From: Echiichthys vipera
Lineage: Eukaryota > Chordata > Actinopteri > Perciformes > Trachinidae
Assembly (NCBI GenBank): GCA_963691815.1
Contig: OY829661.1
Coordinates: forward strand, 16,306,849 to 16,370,848
Reading direction: 5' to 3'
Length of the DNA: 64,000 nucleotides
Part shown: piece after piece, positions 1-13,900 of the stretch
Layout: the number at the start of each line of letters is the position of its first letter
How positions within the stretch are numbered: the stretch's first letter is position 1
Translations under genes and position numbers: made by a program
Notes under the pieces: generated by a model
The model's database searches: none
The model's input: the letters and a program-made list of their open reading frames with translations, nothing else
What the model was told of the DNA's origin: nothing

Positions 1-595
1 CATATTTTTCGGTATATGTTGTTTTTATTTGGCAGACTTTGCAACAAACGTCTGTCTCCTAAAACCATGTTGGCGCATGATGGTTAAGCAGTCTGTGGGC
101 TAACTCACTCGTCTGTGGAGTGAAACACTGCACTCAAGGTTCAGACACAGCTCAGAACGAGTTATATGCAATGTATACTGAGGAAAAACGTGTTGCTTCT
201 GGTAATTTGATGTTAGCAGGTGTGTTGTCATGCTGAAAGTGCATTTTTTTTCAAGACATAGTATATTTAAATCTTTTAGTGGTACGCCTCCATAGCAACA
301 CCTTTCTGTACTTCTGTTCTAATCTCCGACTTTTCAGGCTTTTTTTTCGTAGCTGGATATAATTTGTAGCATTTTAACATAAATGAGGACAGGGATAGTG
401 AGATACTCACTACAGCTGCATTTCTAGTTGCGATGAAACGGCTGATTCACTGCTTTGTTCTTGATTAAGGCGCTCCCTGTCCTTATCATTGTATTGCTCG
501 CTCGATCCGCCTCTGAGCCCCGCAGGAACACATGCGGCGCGTCAACGTCATTTTGCGGCCCGGAGCTAAAATCAACCGCACCCCTTCGGCTTGTC

Positions 596-634
596 GAGTT
601 GAACCGAGTTGAACCGTGTTGAACCGAGTTGAAA
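596..634. repeat. 10-bp tandem repeat
   Basis: About three to four copies of gaaccgagtt, one with a single change, just left of the hAT element. Confidence 0.75.
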
Positions 635-765
635 ACATCACCACTGAGCTTCTATAGAACTATATTGATAATTAATCAAGATTCCAGTGCAGCAGAAGAC
701 AATTTCAGGTAAGCGCGCTGCCTCCAAATTTATAAAACAGGAAAAACCCGGCGTTAGTTAAATAT

Positions 766-2140
766 TACGGGTGGAGCTGTTCGGTTCATATCACAGTTTT
801 GGGGTCACGATTTTCGGTTCGGTTCATTTTTTTTCTATTTCTTTTAGGTTCTAAAAATACCATGTATCAGATCTATAGCCTAATAATTAGATTATTTTTT
901 AATCAGATATTCTTAAGGACATGTCATGCAATCATGCAATGACTGAAATAATGAGGCAGCTTGTTTAGAGATTACTAATCTTAAATTAAAGTGAAGAGGG
1001 ATTTTGAAACGGTAGGAGAGACATTGCATGCATTTATATATTTATTTGGCAAAAAGGTAAACAATTGTTTGCCTTCTAGGTAAGAATATAATCACTTAGG
1101 TTTTCTTTCACTATAATACGCACAAACCGCAATTGCGTAACTGACTGAAATAGGCTACATCAGGGCTATTCAAGTAATGTGGAATTGGGGCCAGTTGACA
1201 AAAATTATCCAAAATGAGGGGCCGTAAAAATAAGAGCATCACATTAATGGATATTGTAAAACAATGCAGCGACATAGGAGTGAATATATTGTCCTTATTT
1301 TATCAATGTAAATAGTAGTCATAGGCCTCAAAGGGCAACAAGCTTGTCAAAAAACAATCCTTGTTAAATGAACAAAACTGTTAACCAGAGGGTTTCACTC
1401 AATTAGACTAAAGGACAAGTTTGAGGCTCTTGTCCTTTACTTTAGTATTTTATTTACATGCTACTTTATACTTCTGCTCCACTTAAAATCAGTGGAAATT
1501 TTCTACTTTTTATTCCACTACATTTATCTGATTACTTCAGTTACTAGTTATTTACCAGGCTGACAATCACATATGAAACATTAGTTTATTCATCAAAAAC
1601 GTGACTGACAAAACTGAACAGAACATAAATGCAGAGTAGCATGATTTGTATCAACTTATCCTCTTTACACACCGATATGGCTGCAGAGTAAACTCAGGCT
1701 TCACAGAGACAGAAACAAAAACTTCTCTGTCCATTCTCTGGTGAACTGACGGTTTTCTGTGTCAACCTTTTTTTTTAGAGTAGAAAGAGACATTGCAGTG
1801 GTGATTTAACCACGGATTTAACCAGACAGACACGATTGAGAACAACAACAGAGCGCAGCTTAGCGAGCTCTTGCCAAGAGGATTCAGAAACCCACAAAGA
1901 AGAGCGCAGCAGGAGCGTGCGTAGCGTTGTGGTATTTGACGCGCTGAGACGGTAGCGCTGAGACGGTAGCGCTGAGACGGTAGCGCTGAGATGGTAGCGC
2001 TGAGATGGATACGAGAAAGGACAGCGGTCGTGAAGGCTTAAGCTATGTTGCACCTCATAAACCGAACCGTAAACACGTGTCTCGAACCGTGACAAGCGTA
2101 CCGAACAGACTGATTTTTTTGATAAACCGTTCCACCCCTA
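766..2140. mobile_element. Non-autonomous hAT-type DNA transposon with 8-bp target duplication
   Basis: The left end begins tacgggtggagctgttcggt, and the right end read in reverse begins taggggtggaacggtttatc, so the termini are imperfect inverted repeats. Flanks are ttaaatat (758-765) and ttgaatat (2141-2148), an 8-bp duplication with one difference, diagnostic of hAT transposition. The 1375-bp interior has no transposase-like frame; it contains a 14-bp minisatellite and looks non-autonomous. Part of the left half (about 780-1100) recurs in reverse orientation at about 16570-16907. Confidence 0.85.
1941..2009. repeat. 14-bp minisatellite inside the hAT element
   Basis: Five head-to-tail units of gcgctgagacggta; the last two carry gat in place of gac. 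Confidence 0.92.
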
Positions 2141-5100
2141 TTGAATATGTAGATACAACTACATCGATTACAATTACATCAAGAACGGAGGCCCAGTGTA
2201 AGTGGCAGGGTGTAGCAGGATTTTTATACCTGCTGCACAGGTTCTGCCAGGAATGTGTGACTGCTGCCAGCTTAGCTGTGTGTCATTGAGTGTTAACACA
2301 GTTTGTTGCTCTGGAAGCTGTGGTGCCTCACTATGCTCCCTACTACAATGAGGTATGTATCTTATTCATTTTCGGACATATTGTATTTGTTTTTTACATA
2401 GTTCTATGTAGTTTTTAACCTGTTGGAGGGTAGGTGAGCTACGCACAGAGAGAAAAATAGACAAACTACAGCTGAGCTGTGTGGCACCTGTGGCCCATGT
2501 AATAGCTTTAATTGGATATAATGGACACTCTGCTGTGGGCATCCCACGGCAGCCGGGTCGCACCATGGACGCAGCCCATGCAGTTTGGCCTTAATGCTGC
2601 TGTGTTCTGAGCTAAGAGCACACGTTGACTTGCTTGGCAGATTACTGAAGCACCTATTGCTTGTGTCTTGAACAGAAACAACACCTAACAGTGGCCTTCT
2701 GTATCTAAGATACAGGGATCTAATGCAGGCTGAGAGTTTTACTCATTGTGTTCTGAGAAAATTAGGAAAATTAATAAATCTGAGCCCCAGTCTTGCTATC
2801 TGCGACCAGCAGCTAATATATTTAAGATTGTCTTCTACCAAATATGTTCTAAAACCATCATTGTGTGGGGCATTCTGTTCCCTCTGAGTTGACAAACCCA
2901 ACCCAGGAGGACCTCACATGCTCTCTACATCAATCATTTCTATTTAGACCTTATCTGAACTCATTCACTCAAGCTTAACTGCAGCAGTGGGATGTAAACA
3001 CACACCCAGAGCAGCAATGTGGGTGAGGTGTACTTATTTTTTTGGAGGCAAAGTCTTCATTGTGGCCTCTGGTGACCTGGCCCTTAGAGGTCGGGTCATG
3101 CATGCAACTGGCTTGATGGAGAACGGTATTGGAATTGTGTTATTGAAAACCTAGTCTGTCAGTGAACAAGGACGTCTTATGGCACTTCGGGCTGCCATCC
3201 AGCCCTCAACAGTCCGGGATTGTATTTTGTTTTTAAATGTTCCATTCATCTATCTCACCCATGTTCTACAGGCTTCTGTGTGCAGAATTCAGACGAACCA
3301 GTTCGATACTAGAATATGAATTAGGTCTGTGGTAGATTAAACCAGCTGTCTATCTGCTCACTGTGTTGACAGTGAGGCAGTGACATCATTAGTGTCTGTG
3401 TTTAGGAGAACAAGGTCAGTTTGGTAATCACTTTCTTAATGCTTGAGGCCAAACTGTTGGCAGGATATTTAACCTGTTTAGTTTAGAACTTACAAAAAAG
3501 AAACACTGTCATATTTGGATCGGTTATACTGTCAGACGTTTATTATGACCTACATTTTGGGTGTGGAATACTCTTTTGTAATTTGATGAAAATGTAAACA
3601 TGAGCCTGTTGAGTGTGTTTTACTGTCATTAAGTAGAGGCTGGTGTTGGACAAACAAGACTAGGGCAAAGCTACATGATGCAGTATTGTCCCGGTGTCCT
3701 ATTTCCACAGTGAACTACATGTTACCCCGCCCCTCCTAGACAGCCTATAGTCATTTCTGTGCTACTGAATGAATGAAAGAGACAATCACAATGAAATTTG
3801 TGAATTCTTGTGTCACATGCGCACCAGAATGAAAAATGATTTTAGGCTCTTTTTATGCAAGGGCTGTTGTCAGTACTTGGAAGAAAACTAGTAATGCAGC
3901 CCAGCGATACACTGAAGTGAAATAGTATTCACTGCATGCCAGCAAAAAAAGAGCGGAGTTCAGATAGAGGCCCTGATATTTCTATTTGGTTGTTATAAAT
4001 TTCCTTGTGTAAGGATTTCTATCTTACCTGCACCAATGATTTCGCCAGGAAACTAATCTATGAGCTCATGTTTTATTTGATCTGGCTGATATGTCTGGTC
4101 TTCCTCCCATTCACACCGATTTTCAACCAGTTAGATCCTGGGCAAGCTTATCACAACGGTTTATCTCATATGGGACAGGTTTCGGACAACAGGCATTTCA
4201 AAAAAACAACCAAGATAGCCGCAGTTGATGTGGAATTACTATTTTCCATTTCTAATGGCTAAAACGGCAACATATACTCACAGTCATGTTGATGCTACAC
4301 CATCACAGCTCATCTCTGCATGCCGTAGTCTGTTTACCTTTTTCCGTCGGCTCAGTGCTACATGACATGGTTCATTGCTCTGATTGGTTGTAAGTCTATC
4401 TAATTGCGTCCAGAGGCATTTTGGCCTACAGCTGTTGATAAAGCCCCTTGGAAGTCGAAATTGAACTGAGGGTTAGAATGTGGGGGAAACTTATCGTAAT
4501 GTTCTGAGCAGAGGAAGTCTGCTAACCACTAGGCTAATTTATACAGCGTAACCACTGAAAGACTGCAGCAGTGTTGCATTATAACCGAGTAGTCTGATGT
4601 GGCAACTGTGGTTACTGTAGCAGCCTGTTGTCGTTTTTTAGGTGATTTAATGAAGATAAACACAGTCGACTGCTGCACGTAACACAATTGCGCTCTGGCA
4701 CACTACTGGCTGGATCCTTTCCATTTCATGCTGCTAACCCACAGACCCCAACAAAATAAAAAGGTGTAGTTTCACACAAGTGCAATTTTGTATCATTAAT
4801 ATCTTATGCATTGCATTGTATCATATGCTTTTGACACTTTGTTATTGCATTGTGGGACGTCTTGTAGAGCATAGTGAATTTGAACACTAATAAAATGGTG
4901 GAGTATAACAATAGCAGTGTCTTCACTTGGTTAGATAAGTCAGACAAATGAATCTGCTGATGGATAATAGATGTCAGTGTTGGATGCACTGGTGCTCATG
5001 AAATTTTGGGGGAGCTAAATATGCAGCCTAAGACGATGATGACACTACTGAGGGTCACTGGTTTTGTTTTTTTAACTCCGGCCTGCATTCCTCACCCATG

Positions 5101-6380
5101 GCCAGAGAGTTTGACAGCAGACAGACAGGTTAGGATTGGGGTCAAATCTGCACCTCCCAACTGAAGGCAGCTTCTTCACAATGGCAGCCTTGTCTTTTCC
5201 ACAGAAAAGGGCCTGCATTATAAGTTTGCCTGTCAAGTCTGTGCTACGTCAAGGCCCCAGATCATTGATATGGGAACAATTTGGTGCTTAGACGCAGCAT
5301 CAGTCTACAAAGAAGAAGCCTGATTACACATTTGTCTGTGGGGAAAAAAATGAAATTTTAGGATTAGTTAGATGTGTAATCTTACAAGCTCTTATTTCTG
5401 AGAGCTCACAAAATCTTTGTTTGTTTGACTGATTTACAGACTTAAAAATGAGCTGGATAAGTAAAGTTTTTGAGCCACATTCATCCTTCATCCAAAAAGT
5501 ACACTTCATCCCTCTTGAAACCGAAGTAAGATACCGCTTTCAGTCTAAGGTGTTTACAGCAACCCTTAGCAGAGGACTTTGCATTATGATGTCCTTCATC
5601 AGCTCTTTTTTATTTTGTCTAGTCTTTCTCACGAAACAAAATAGCATGTACAGATTGGTAGAGGAGGATGTAGGTCAAGAGGTATTTAGATTATTTTTTG
5701 CTGAGTTTCTCGAGTGATTTTAGTCTACAGATTACTTGCAATAAGCCCAGACTGGTATGCTTTATTTTATAATGCTGGGTTTGTTTGCTATACTAGATTG
5801 TATAAAGAAGACAGATCTGGCTGATGAAATTCAGCCTGCTCAGGCATTTTTTTTTCTTAGGTCACTGAACATCTGTGTGATGTTTCAGGACAGCATCTTG
5901 GCCATATCATACAACTAATACATGCCACCTTATATTGTCTATTACTGACTATAATTTATAAAAAAATTAGTATTAACTGTAAGTAGGTAGCTAAAGCACC
6001 TTTTAAAACCCAAGGTGCTGCACAAAAGACTGGTATGACTGAAAAGTAAAACAATGGAACAAATAAAACCACATGTTTTTTTTCTTTTTTGAAGACCAAA
6101 GCTATTTAATGCTTATTTTCCAAAACTATGGGTGAGTCATATGCACCCAAATGACATCAGTAGTTGATGACTAATTGAAATTTAGAAGAACAAACTGAAG
6201 ATACTCTTCCTTTGTAGACAGCCTAGGGCCATATTGATCACATTTGCCTTATTGTTTTTCATAACCAATTGCTTGTTTGCCAATGTCTTTTATTTTATTC
6301 TTATTAAAGGCAACAAAATGTTCTTAAATTAGTTTGGAATTGTTTCACTTTCCTTTTCTACATTGCATACTTGTGTGTAT

Positions 6381-6426
6381 GTGACCTGTAGGCCTCATAT
6401 GTGTATTATGAGGCCTACAGGTCTCA
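6381..6426. repeat. Near-perfect hairpin
   Basis: Arms gacctgtaggcctcata (6383-6399) and its exact reverse complement (6407-6423) flank a 7-base loop; pairing continues outward after one mismatch. It lies in sppl3 intron 1. Confidence 0.85.
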
Positions 6427-7933
6427 GGGGAACAGGATTTTTTTGGCTCGCTGCAACACAGCAGCATTTTTTTTGTAGCGGGCGGCATCAATGTGTTGTG
6501 TGGTAATTTGAAATGTTTTCGCATTGTATTAGATGTTCTCGAAGATGGTCAACTCAGCAAATAAACTCTTTTTTTTAAGCCTTTTATATACACAGTGCAA
6601 ACATCAAATAGGCATTGTATAAAATTTATATACCACTTGGTTAGTTAAGGCTTGCTGTTATATACATATTGTATTCCTTAATCTTAATTCTAGATATAAT
6701 ATTTTCTCCGCACACACATGAATTTTGGATGTCAAAGTGTTTTTGGCTGCGTATCTCTGCCTGCAGAAATTCATAATGGGGGTGAAAAAATTGCTACACC
6801 TGATGTGAGATTATCAGTGCATCATCTGAAGTGATTGATTTATTAAATTGTAGTTGCATACTAAGAAATGGTGGAGTGTCTATACATGTTTCCAACTGAT
6901 GGTTTGTACGACTGAATGTGTTATACAGTAGGTGGAAAATCGCCCTCACTCAGTGAGGAAGGGATACCTTCACAATTGAACACAGTTAAACAATTACAGT
7001 GGTAGTATTTTCTGTACAGCTTTCGAAGCTCTGTTTTTCTTCTTCTCATAATCCAAATTAAAGTGGATTTGGCTAGAATCAGGTCCAATTTGACTCTGTC
7101 TCTATTCTGATGTAGCCCCAGTGGGTAATAATTATTTTCATAATAGTTTTGCTCTATTAAGTATTTTACTGATGTGCCACGGATGAAATTTAGGGGCAAT
7201 GTAATAATACATGTGTCGTGCGGTGATCATACAACAGTATTCTCTTTTGCTAACACCTCCACTATCACGCTTGCAAAAGCACCATGCAGGGAGAGAATAT
7301 TTTCCTTTCAAAAAACTTCAGAGAGCTTATCATACATTAAATTACTTACCGGAAAAAAAAATTGAATTGATCTGAAGGATAACGGGATGTCTGAGTGAGT
7401 CAGATGGGGTTTGAACTCAAAACAACAAATGTGCTTTCACTCACCTCAGCTTGTAATGAATCGGCAATATGGTGAAAAATAAAACGGTTGTGTTGTGTTT
7501 TGAGGGAAAAATGCCCAAACTTACATAATTATAATCATCAATATCAAGTTGCAGTCGGCTAACTTGCGCCGGTGTGATTTGCAATGTGTAAAAGATTCCA
7601 GTTAGGACCAATAAAAGGAGGAGGCCGCATATCAACACAGCCTGGGAGCGTTTTCACAATACCACTTGTGTATTTTTAGGCGCATTCATCTCCCTGCTTT
7701 TCATGAGATGTTTAAGGAAATGACAACTTGTGTTTAGTAGAAAAGTATACAATACAATTTGTTACAGTTAATCAATGTAATGTCAGTATGATGATAGTTG
7801 TATTGGAAACAGTTTTTTTTAAGCACTGTACCTTTGTCTCCAGTATTACACTGAAAGTGATGTTCTAGTTTCATTACATAGATGTTTGTGCTCAAAATCT
7901 CATATTTGTATTTTCTCTCTCTCTTCTCTTTAG

Positions 7934-10900
7934 GGCGTACTCCCTAGTTGACTCCAGCCAGGTGTCCACCTTTCTCATCTCCATCCTGCTCATCGTCTAT
8001 GGCAGCTTCAGGTGAGCGTCACAAAATTAACAATCCCTTTAGCTGTCGAGAGGATAGTGGACAATGACTTACAGAGCACGTCTCATTTGCCACATGAGCA
8101 AGGACCTTCAAATTTCTTGTATTTCAGTTAATACTCCCAACTCACAGGCCTGTTTCTTTCCCTGCCCCAAATGCCCTTGTATATTTCTATACACTTTTGG
8201 GTCCTAGGCTGCAAGAATTTAAGAACCTCAAGTAAATATGTCTGCTGGTGTTTATGGTGAATATGTGTGTGAATGGTGTTTATTTACCATGCAGTTGATA
8301 TATGGACCCGTTCTTCAGAGTTCAATCTCGTAAAAACGTTCATAATCCGGTTAGAGTGAGTGAGAAACACTTGTTGCAGCACCGGGCTCTTTCACAGTCC
8401 TGGTGTACCCGATGAAAAATAGACGTAATGGGATTTTGGTGCATTTAGTGCATTGAAAGAATCTACAGTCCTGCTGCACCTAATTATGTTTTGATTGCTT
8501 TAGTTGCATTAGGATGTAGACCAAAACACATTTGTTATAGAGGAGTCTAATCAAGTAAAAGGCTGGAGAGAAAGGTATGTTTTGCTCATCGATCCGTTAT
8601 TTGTATGATTGAGGTGCAAAGTCAATTAGGTATCAGCTCTCCAATAAACTGCAAATATATGTGAGCTATTGATACGGTTTTATCTACTGTCCAAATAGAA
8701 AGAGACAGAGAGGACCATGCCAATATGATGCTCCATCGTCACTCCATGATAGAGGCCAATTCGTGTGGTAGGAGAAAAACACATCAGGCAAGAAATGGTA
8801 GGGGCACATTATGGTTGTTAGATTGCGGTTATTATTTGGAAGTTACGACCGATCAAATCAAGCTGCACTGAGCACATGCTGTCAGGGGATGAAATAAGCA
8901 AATATAGTTTTTATACTTAGCCGAGGTGGAAATGCTGTTAGTCGCTTTGTCAATATTTTGGAAATTCTGTATGAATGTACGTTACATTTGTCATGTTACT
9001 TAATTTGACAGGGACAATGCACAAAGAACTTTAACCTTATATAAAATAAAGTTGGCTTTTGTGTCCTTACATACAGATTACACACAAGAATAGACATAGA
9101 AACGGTTCATAATACCCCCCATGGAAACGTGACTGTAGTGATGTATAAGGATTCTACTCTGCACTGTGAGATGTTTCCGGTACTAAGCACCTTTCACAGC
9201 AGACATTTTTACTTGTCGTAGTAGGGGAAAATACAGGTGTTACTCATAACATTAATGCTCCGTTCTACTAAAGTGTGTCTGTAAATCATGACAGTGTGAC
9301 AGTCAGGTAGCACACTGAGATAGGCTAAATAAATTCAGCCATCATTCATTTTATCATTTACACTTTTTCCTACTGTGTGACATGTGAAAATGTTTTTAGT
9401 AGGAAAGGCCTAAACCTGCAAGGGGGTAATACGTGCAGGAAATGAAGGGGAAATAATATTATTACAAGGATATTTGATTTTTACAACTATTTGTATAACT
9501 GTCAGATATGAACGGGGATCAAAACAGCAAGGAAATTAAGATGTTGTGTGTTGCGCCGTGATACACTTCTACAGTGGTATGTGTAAAGTTCACAGACCTC
9601 CCACTTGCTAAACATTTAGCCACTAATTCAACATCACACCCAAACTTCCTCCCGTTTTCACCAATGAATTAAACTAAATTCTACACTCAATGTAAAAGAA
9701 AGATTGAGACATCTTCTGTTGACAGGAAACTGATATGCATCAGAGCTATTGCTTTATAAGAGCCATAGTCATCACTAATCCATTCACTATAGAAGACTCC
9801 CACACAGCCTCATAGAAACAATTTACATGCTTTTTAGATTCAAATGACTGACTCCAGAGTCCAACACAATGTCTTAAGTGGGAAAGGTTACAATTGGCAT
9901 TCATTCCCGTCACAAATGACTCTGTAGCATGTCGGTATTTATTGGCTCCAGCTGTAATGGCTAGGTGGACACTAATTATCGTCCCTAAGATCGTTCCAAT
10001 TTGTCGGCACCAATTTTAAAAGAGAAACTGAATTAAGTAACAAGTATAAAAAAACGAAGTAACCACCATAACATTGTCACTGGCCTCCATTTAGCTTTCT
10101 ACTTTTTAGTAACCGCTTTCCAGTGCATTTGTGACATTGAACGTGACACACCATCTACTGGCATTGGGCAAGGACTCTTATCACCTATTTTAAGCAGGGT
10201 TTTCCATGTTTAAACTAACCTGCATATGCACCCTCATTCTGGTGGGAAAAGGCTAACAGTCTCCAGCTCTCTTCCCCTCCCTCCTGCAGGTCATTAAACA
10301 TGGATTGTGAGAACCAGGAGAAGGATAAAGACGGTAACCCCACAACAACAGGGGCTTTCAATAACAGCAACACAAACAACAGTGAGTGTTACATACATGG
10401 TGAGGCCTGAAACGACAACCGGACAAAAAGCTTTCCTGTTTTCTTCATATTTTTCCCTGCTTTTTTTTAAATTGCCCTCACTTAGTGTGTATTGTTTTGC
10501 AGGTATTCAGACTATAGACTCAACACAGGCCCTGTTCCTGCCCATAGGAGCCTCAGTGTCTCTGCTAGTCATGTTCTTCTTCTTTGACTCTGTACAAGTG
10601 GTCTTCACCATCTGCACTGCAGGTGAGTGCAGCTCTTGGGGCATAACACAAAAACACCACAGCGGTAGAATTACTGTAATAAGGCTTTCGGTAGTTACAC
10701 ACCGAGAAAGCCTCTTGTTTGTGTTGATTATTGAACCTGTAAAGACCATTAACTGCCTGATTAAGCTCACAGAAAACATCTGGATTGAGCCGCCGAGGTG
10801 TGTTAGGCCTCTGGTTTCACTGCTGTGCTTTCCTCTTCTCCTCAGTTCTTGCAACAATCGCATTTGCATTCCTCTTGTTGCCGATGTGCCAGTATCTGAC

Positions 10901-13900
10901 CAGACCCTGCTCTCCACAGAACAAGTAAGGAAATCATGTGGATTCGATGCATCTGTAAATCACGTCTGTTGTTGCTCCTCTGTAATGTTTTGTCTGTATT
11001 TTATATATATTAATACACAGTTCGTACAGGTGCTGGAAATCCTTGAAATTGTATCTGCATTTATTTCACAACAAATAGCTATAGGATAGGAATGTAATCA
11101 ATTATTACAAAACACAATTTTAGATGTTCATAGCATAATACTAATATTTTTTAATATGTTCACAAATGACGGCTGCTAAGGCTGTATTTTGCATATTTAT
11201 TATTTATGCATCTCCGGTCCCTTATTATTTCAGGTCCTTTTAATATAAAATACAGATGAGATGATTTACACTTGGCCTGTTTTCTCAGGCTACATGCAAA
11301 TTAGGGTCAGTGCCACTCCAGTCCAGAAAAAGGTGACAAGGCACCTGGAGACTCCAGAAGAACAACTTCTGCACTTATACTGTTTAGTTACGACATTAGC
11401 TAGCTGCATACATAAACTACTGGATGAATCGGGTTTTTTTTTTAATGAATTACAAGCCAAAAGTATTATCCGCTTCACCGGCTCCCATTCGCTCTATTCC
11501 CTCACCCATACAGTGCTCTAGTTGTTCTGTGCTCATCGTCAAGAATGCAAATACTACTCCATGGTAAAAAAATCAGCCTGTAAATGTCTCTCCTTACCTT
11601 TCATCTGTTTCTTATCTTAGTTCTGTGTGATTTAGTTTCTCTTATTTGTCTTATTGCAGGATTTCCTTTGGATGCTGTGGGCGTTTTACTCTGGCTGAGC
11701 TCCTGTCCTTCTCCCTCTCTGTTTTGTTGGTGCTCATCTGGGTGCTGACTGGACACTGGCTTCTCATGGACGGTGTGTCTTTCTGTCTGTCATGATTTGT
11801 CAGTGTTTCCATTTACCAGGATTGAGTAGTGTTTTCAAGGTTCCCAGATTATAGTTCCTCAGCAGGTTGTGTACTATGAGGATCCAAAGATTAGTAACAT
11901 TTCTCTGAGCTGCAGGGGGGTTTTGGGTTCACATTCATTACATTGCCAGTTATTAGACAATGGATTGTGTGAGGAGAAGTTCTGTTCGCATAGCTGCTAA
12001 CTTTGATGTTGGAGAGTAGTAAAAATGATTTACTAAAGGTGAGAGTCTGGACAAAATTCAGTTCTCATCTCCTGGGGAAGAAGGAACATAATGACATTAC
12101 ATTGACATCATGACTCATGCAACATGAAGTGTTTAGCAACCCTATTTTCTAGCTCTTACTGCTGTGTGATGCATGCTAACACAGGAAGAATACACTGACG
12201 TCAGTCAGCTGCTATGTAAAACTGGCATTTAAGCTGTTCTTGATCAAAGTTGGAATATTAGTGAAGCACTGACGAAGCAGAGACAAGTGCGTGGGTGTGC
12301 ACCTCTTTTATTTGACCCAGTTGACTTCAGTAATTTAAAACATATTACTGGCAGCGTTTGAACATTGCAGCCCTGACACAAATGGTAACACTTCAAAAAT
12401 AAGAAGCACAGATTCTCTTTGAATTGGAAAATGATCCCACAAATGATTTTTTCAACCTTTTATTTATATATTGAGGAATCATTGAGGGCATGCCCACATT
12501 TTTAATGATGTCAAGGGTACAATTAAAACAGTATAGTTTTACTGTGTGCTGTAAAATGTGTGCAGCACAAAAACCAAAGTTTCCCGAAATGTCGTGTTTG
12601 AAAGCAGGATTTCAAGCATTAGGTGATCACTTTATTGACTACAGAACCAATTTATTAAGGAAGTGATATATGAAGGAAAATTGCCATTAAGGACTTTATA
12701 AATAAATAGATACCAATGCCTGCCACGTCTAACTGTTCGAGATGCCCACCCAGCCTTTACATAAAAGATGCTATTTGGGTAGATTAACTGTCACTGGTAA
12801 TAAATGTAAGGGTGGATTGATAATCTGAAACTAAAGGTTTAAGAGTGGAGGCAGAGGCGTTTCTGTAGACAACACCACTATGAATTACCTACTGCTGTTG
12901 CTTGCTGACGAGTGTCTCAATGTGAAATTTAAACATAACTATTTGATCCAGCCAGATACTAAGATATTTATACTCTACTCTCTCCATACAATGTCGATTC
13001 AATGTGGTAATATGCAAACTATTGTCCACAATATCTGTGGCTCTAGAAAATGGCACATGTTTAGTTTTGTTTGCATTCAGAGCTCATTTCAGGTTAAAAA
13101 GAGCATTTTATAATTTGTATATATACAAATGTATAATTTGTAATATAATTAATAAGGCTTGTTGTAGGATTTTGATGGCTGAGTGTACAGTATGAGCTGT
13201 ATCGAAGTCTGCTTATAAAATTCACAACATTTGTAAAAGATTTCGGCTCAAGCTTCACATACTGTGTGTCTCAGCACTGGAACCAGTAAAATAATGTTAC
13301 AGTGCCCCTCTTGGTTCCTATCACCATTACACCTGCTTAGTACAAATGCCACAATATACACACCATTTTTAACAAAATGCAGTCATTATAAGAATTTAAA
13401 ATACTTTTATTGAGTCAAATATTCCAATCATGAAAACCCTGATATGCTTCAATGTTTAATCTCACCACCACCATGGGTCTTATCAGGTCATACCTTGTGC
13501 ACCCAAAAGTGAATTGGGACAGAACTTTCATCAGAACAGTCTGACTAATGAATTATTCCTGTGTGCACAGTAATTAATGTTTTTTAAATAAAGTTTCTAA
13601 AATCAGTTCCGTGCTATTTCATTTCCGCTGAAAAATGTTACTGTTACTAACTAAATATCTTGTATTTTTCCTCCCCACAGCTTTAGCCATGGGCTTGTGT
13701 GTCGCCATGATAGCCTTCGTGCGGCTTCCCAGTCTGAAGGTGTCTTGCCTGCTGCTGTCGGGGCTTCTCATTTATGATGTGTTCTGGGTAAGATATGCTC
13801 CCTTCAAAAACCTCATCTTCATCACAGCCGACCCCTTGCCAGCACACAGGCTGTGTATAGGACACACGATAAAAAATGTCTCCTAATATTATCCCTTTAT

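Larger units (their letters stand above)
1..7933 (+). other. sppl3: sppl3 intron 1 (partial)
   Basis: This is sequence upstream of the first visible sppl3 exon. I searched it for the expected short first exon and did not find one, so that exon probably lies to the left of the window. The intron holds a hAT element, short tandem repeats and a hairpin (listed separately). The remainder is AT-rich with no supported gene. Confidence 0.7.

Noticed and set aside
10507..10917. 136-codon minus-strand frame
   Set aside because: Antisense shadow of sppl3 exons 4 and 5 and the intron between them; the plus strand matches SPPL3 exactly.
10307..11089. 260-codon plus-strand frame
   Set aside because: It runs through sppl3 exons and introns. 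Part coincides with real exons, but splice sites and protein identity show it is not one continuous coding sequence.
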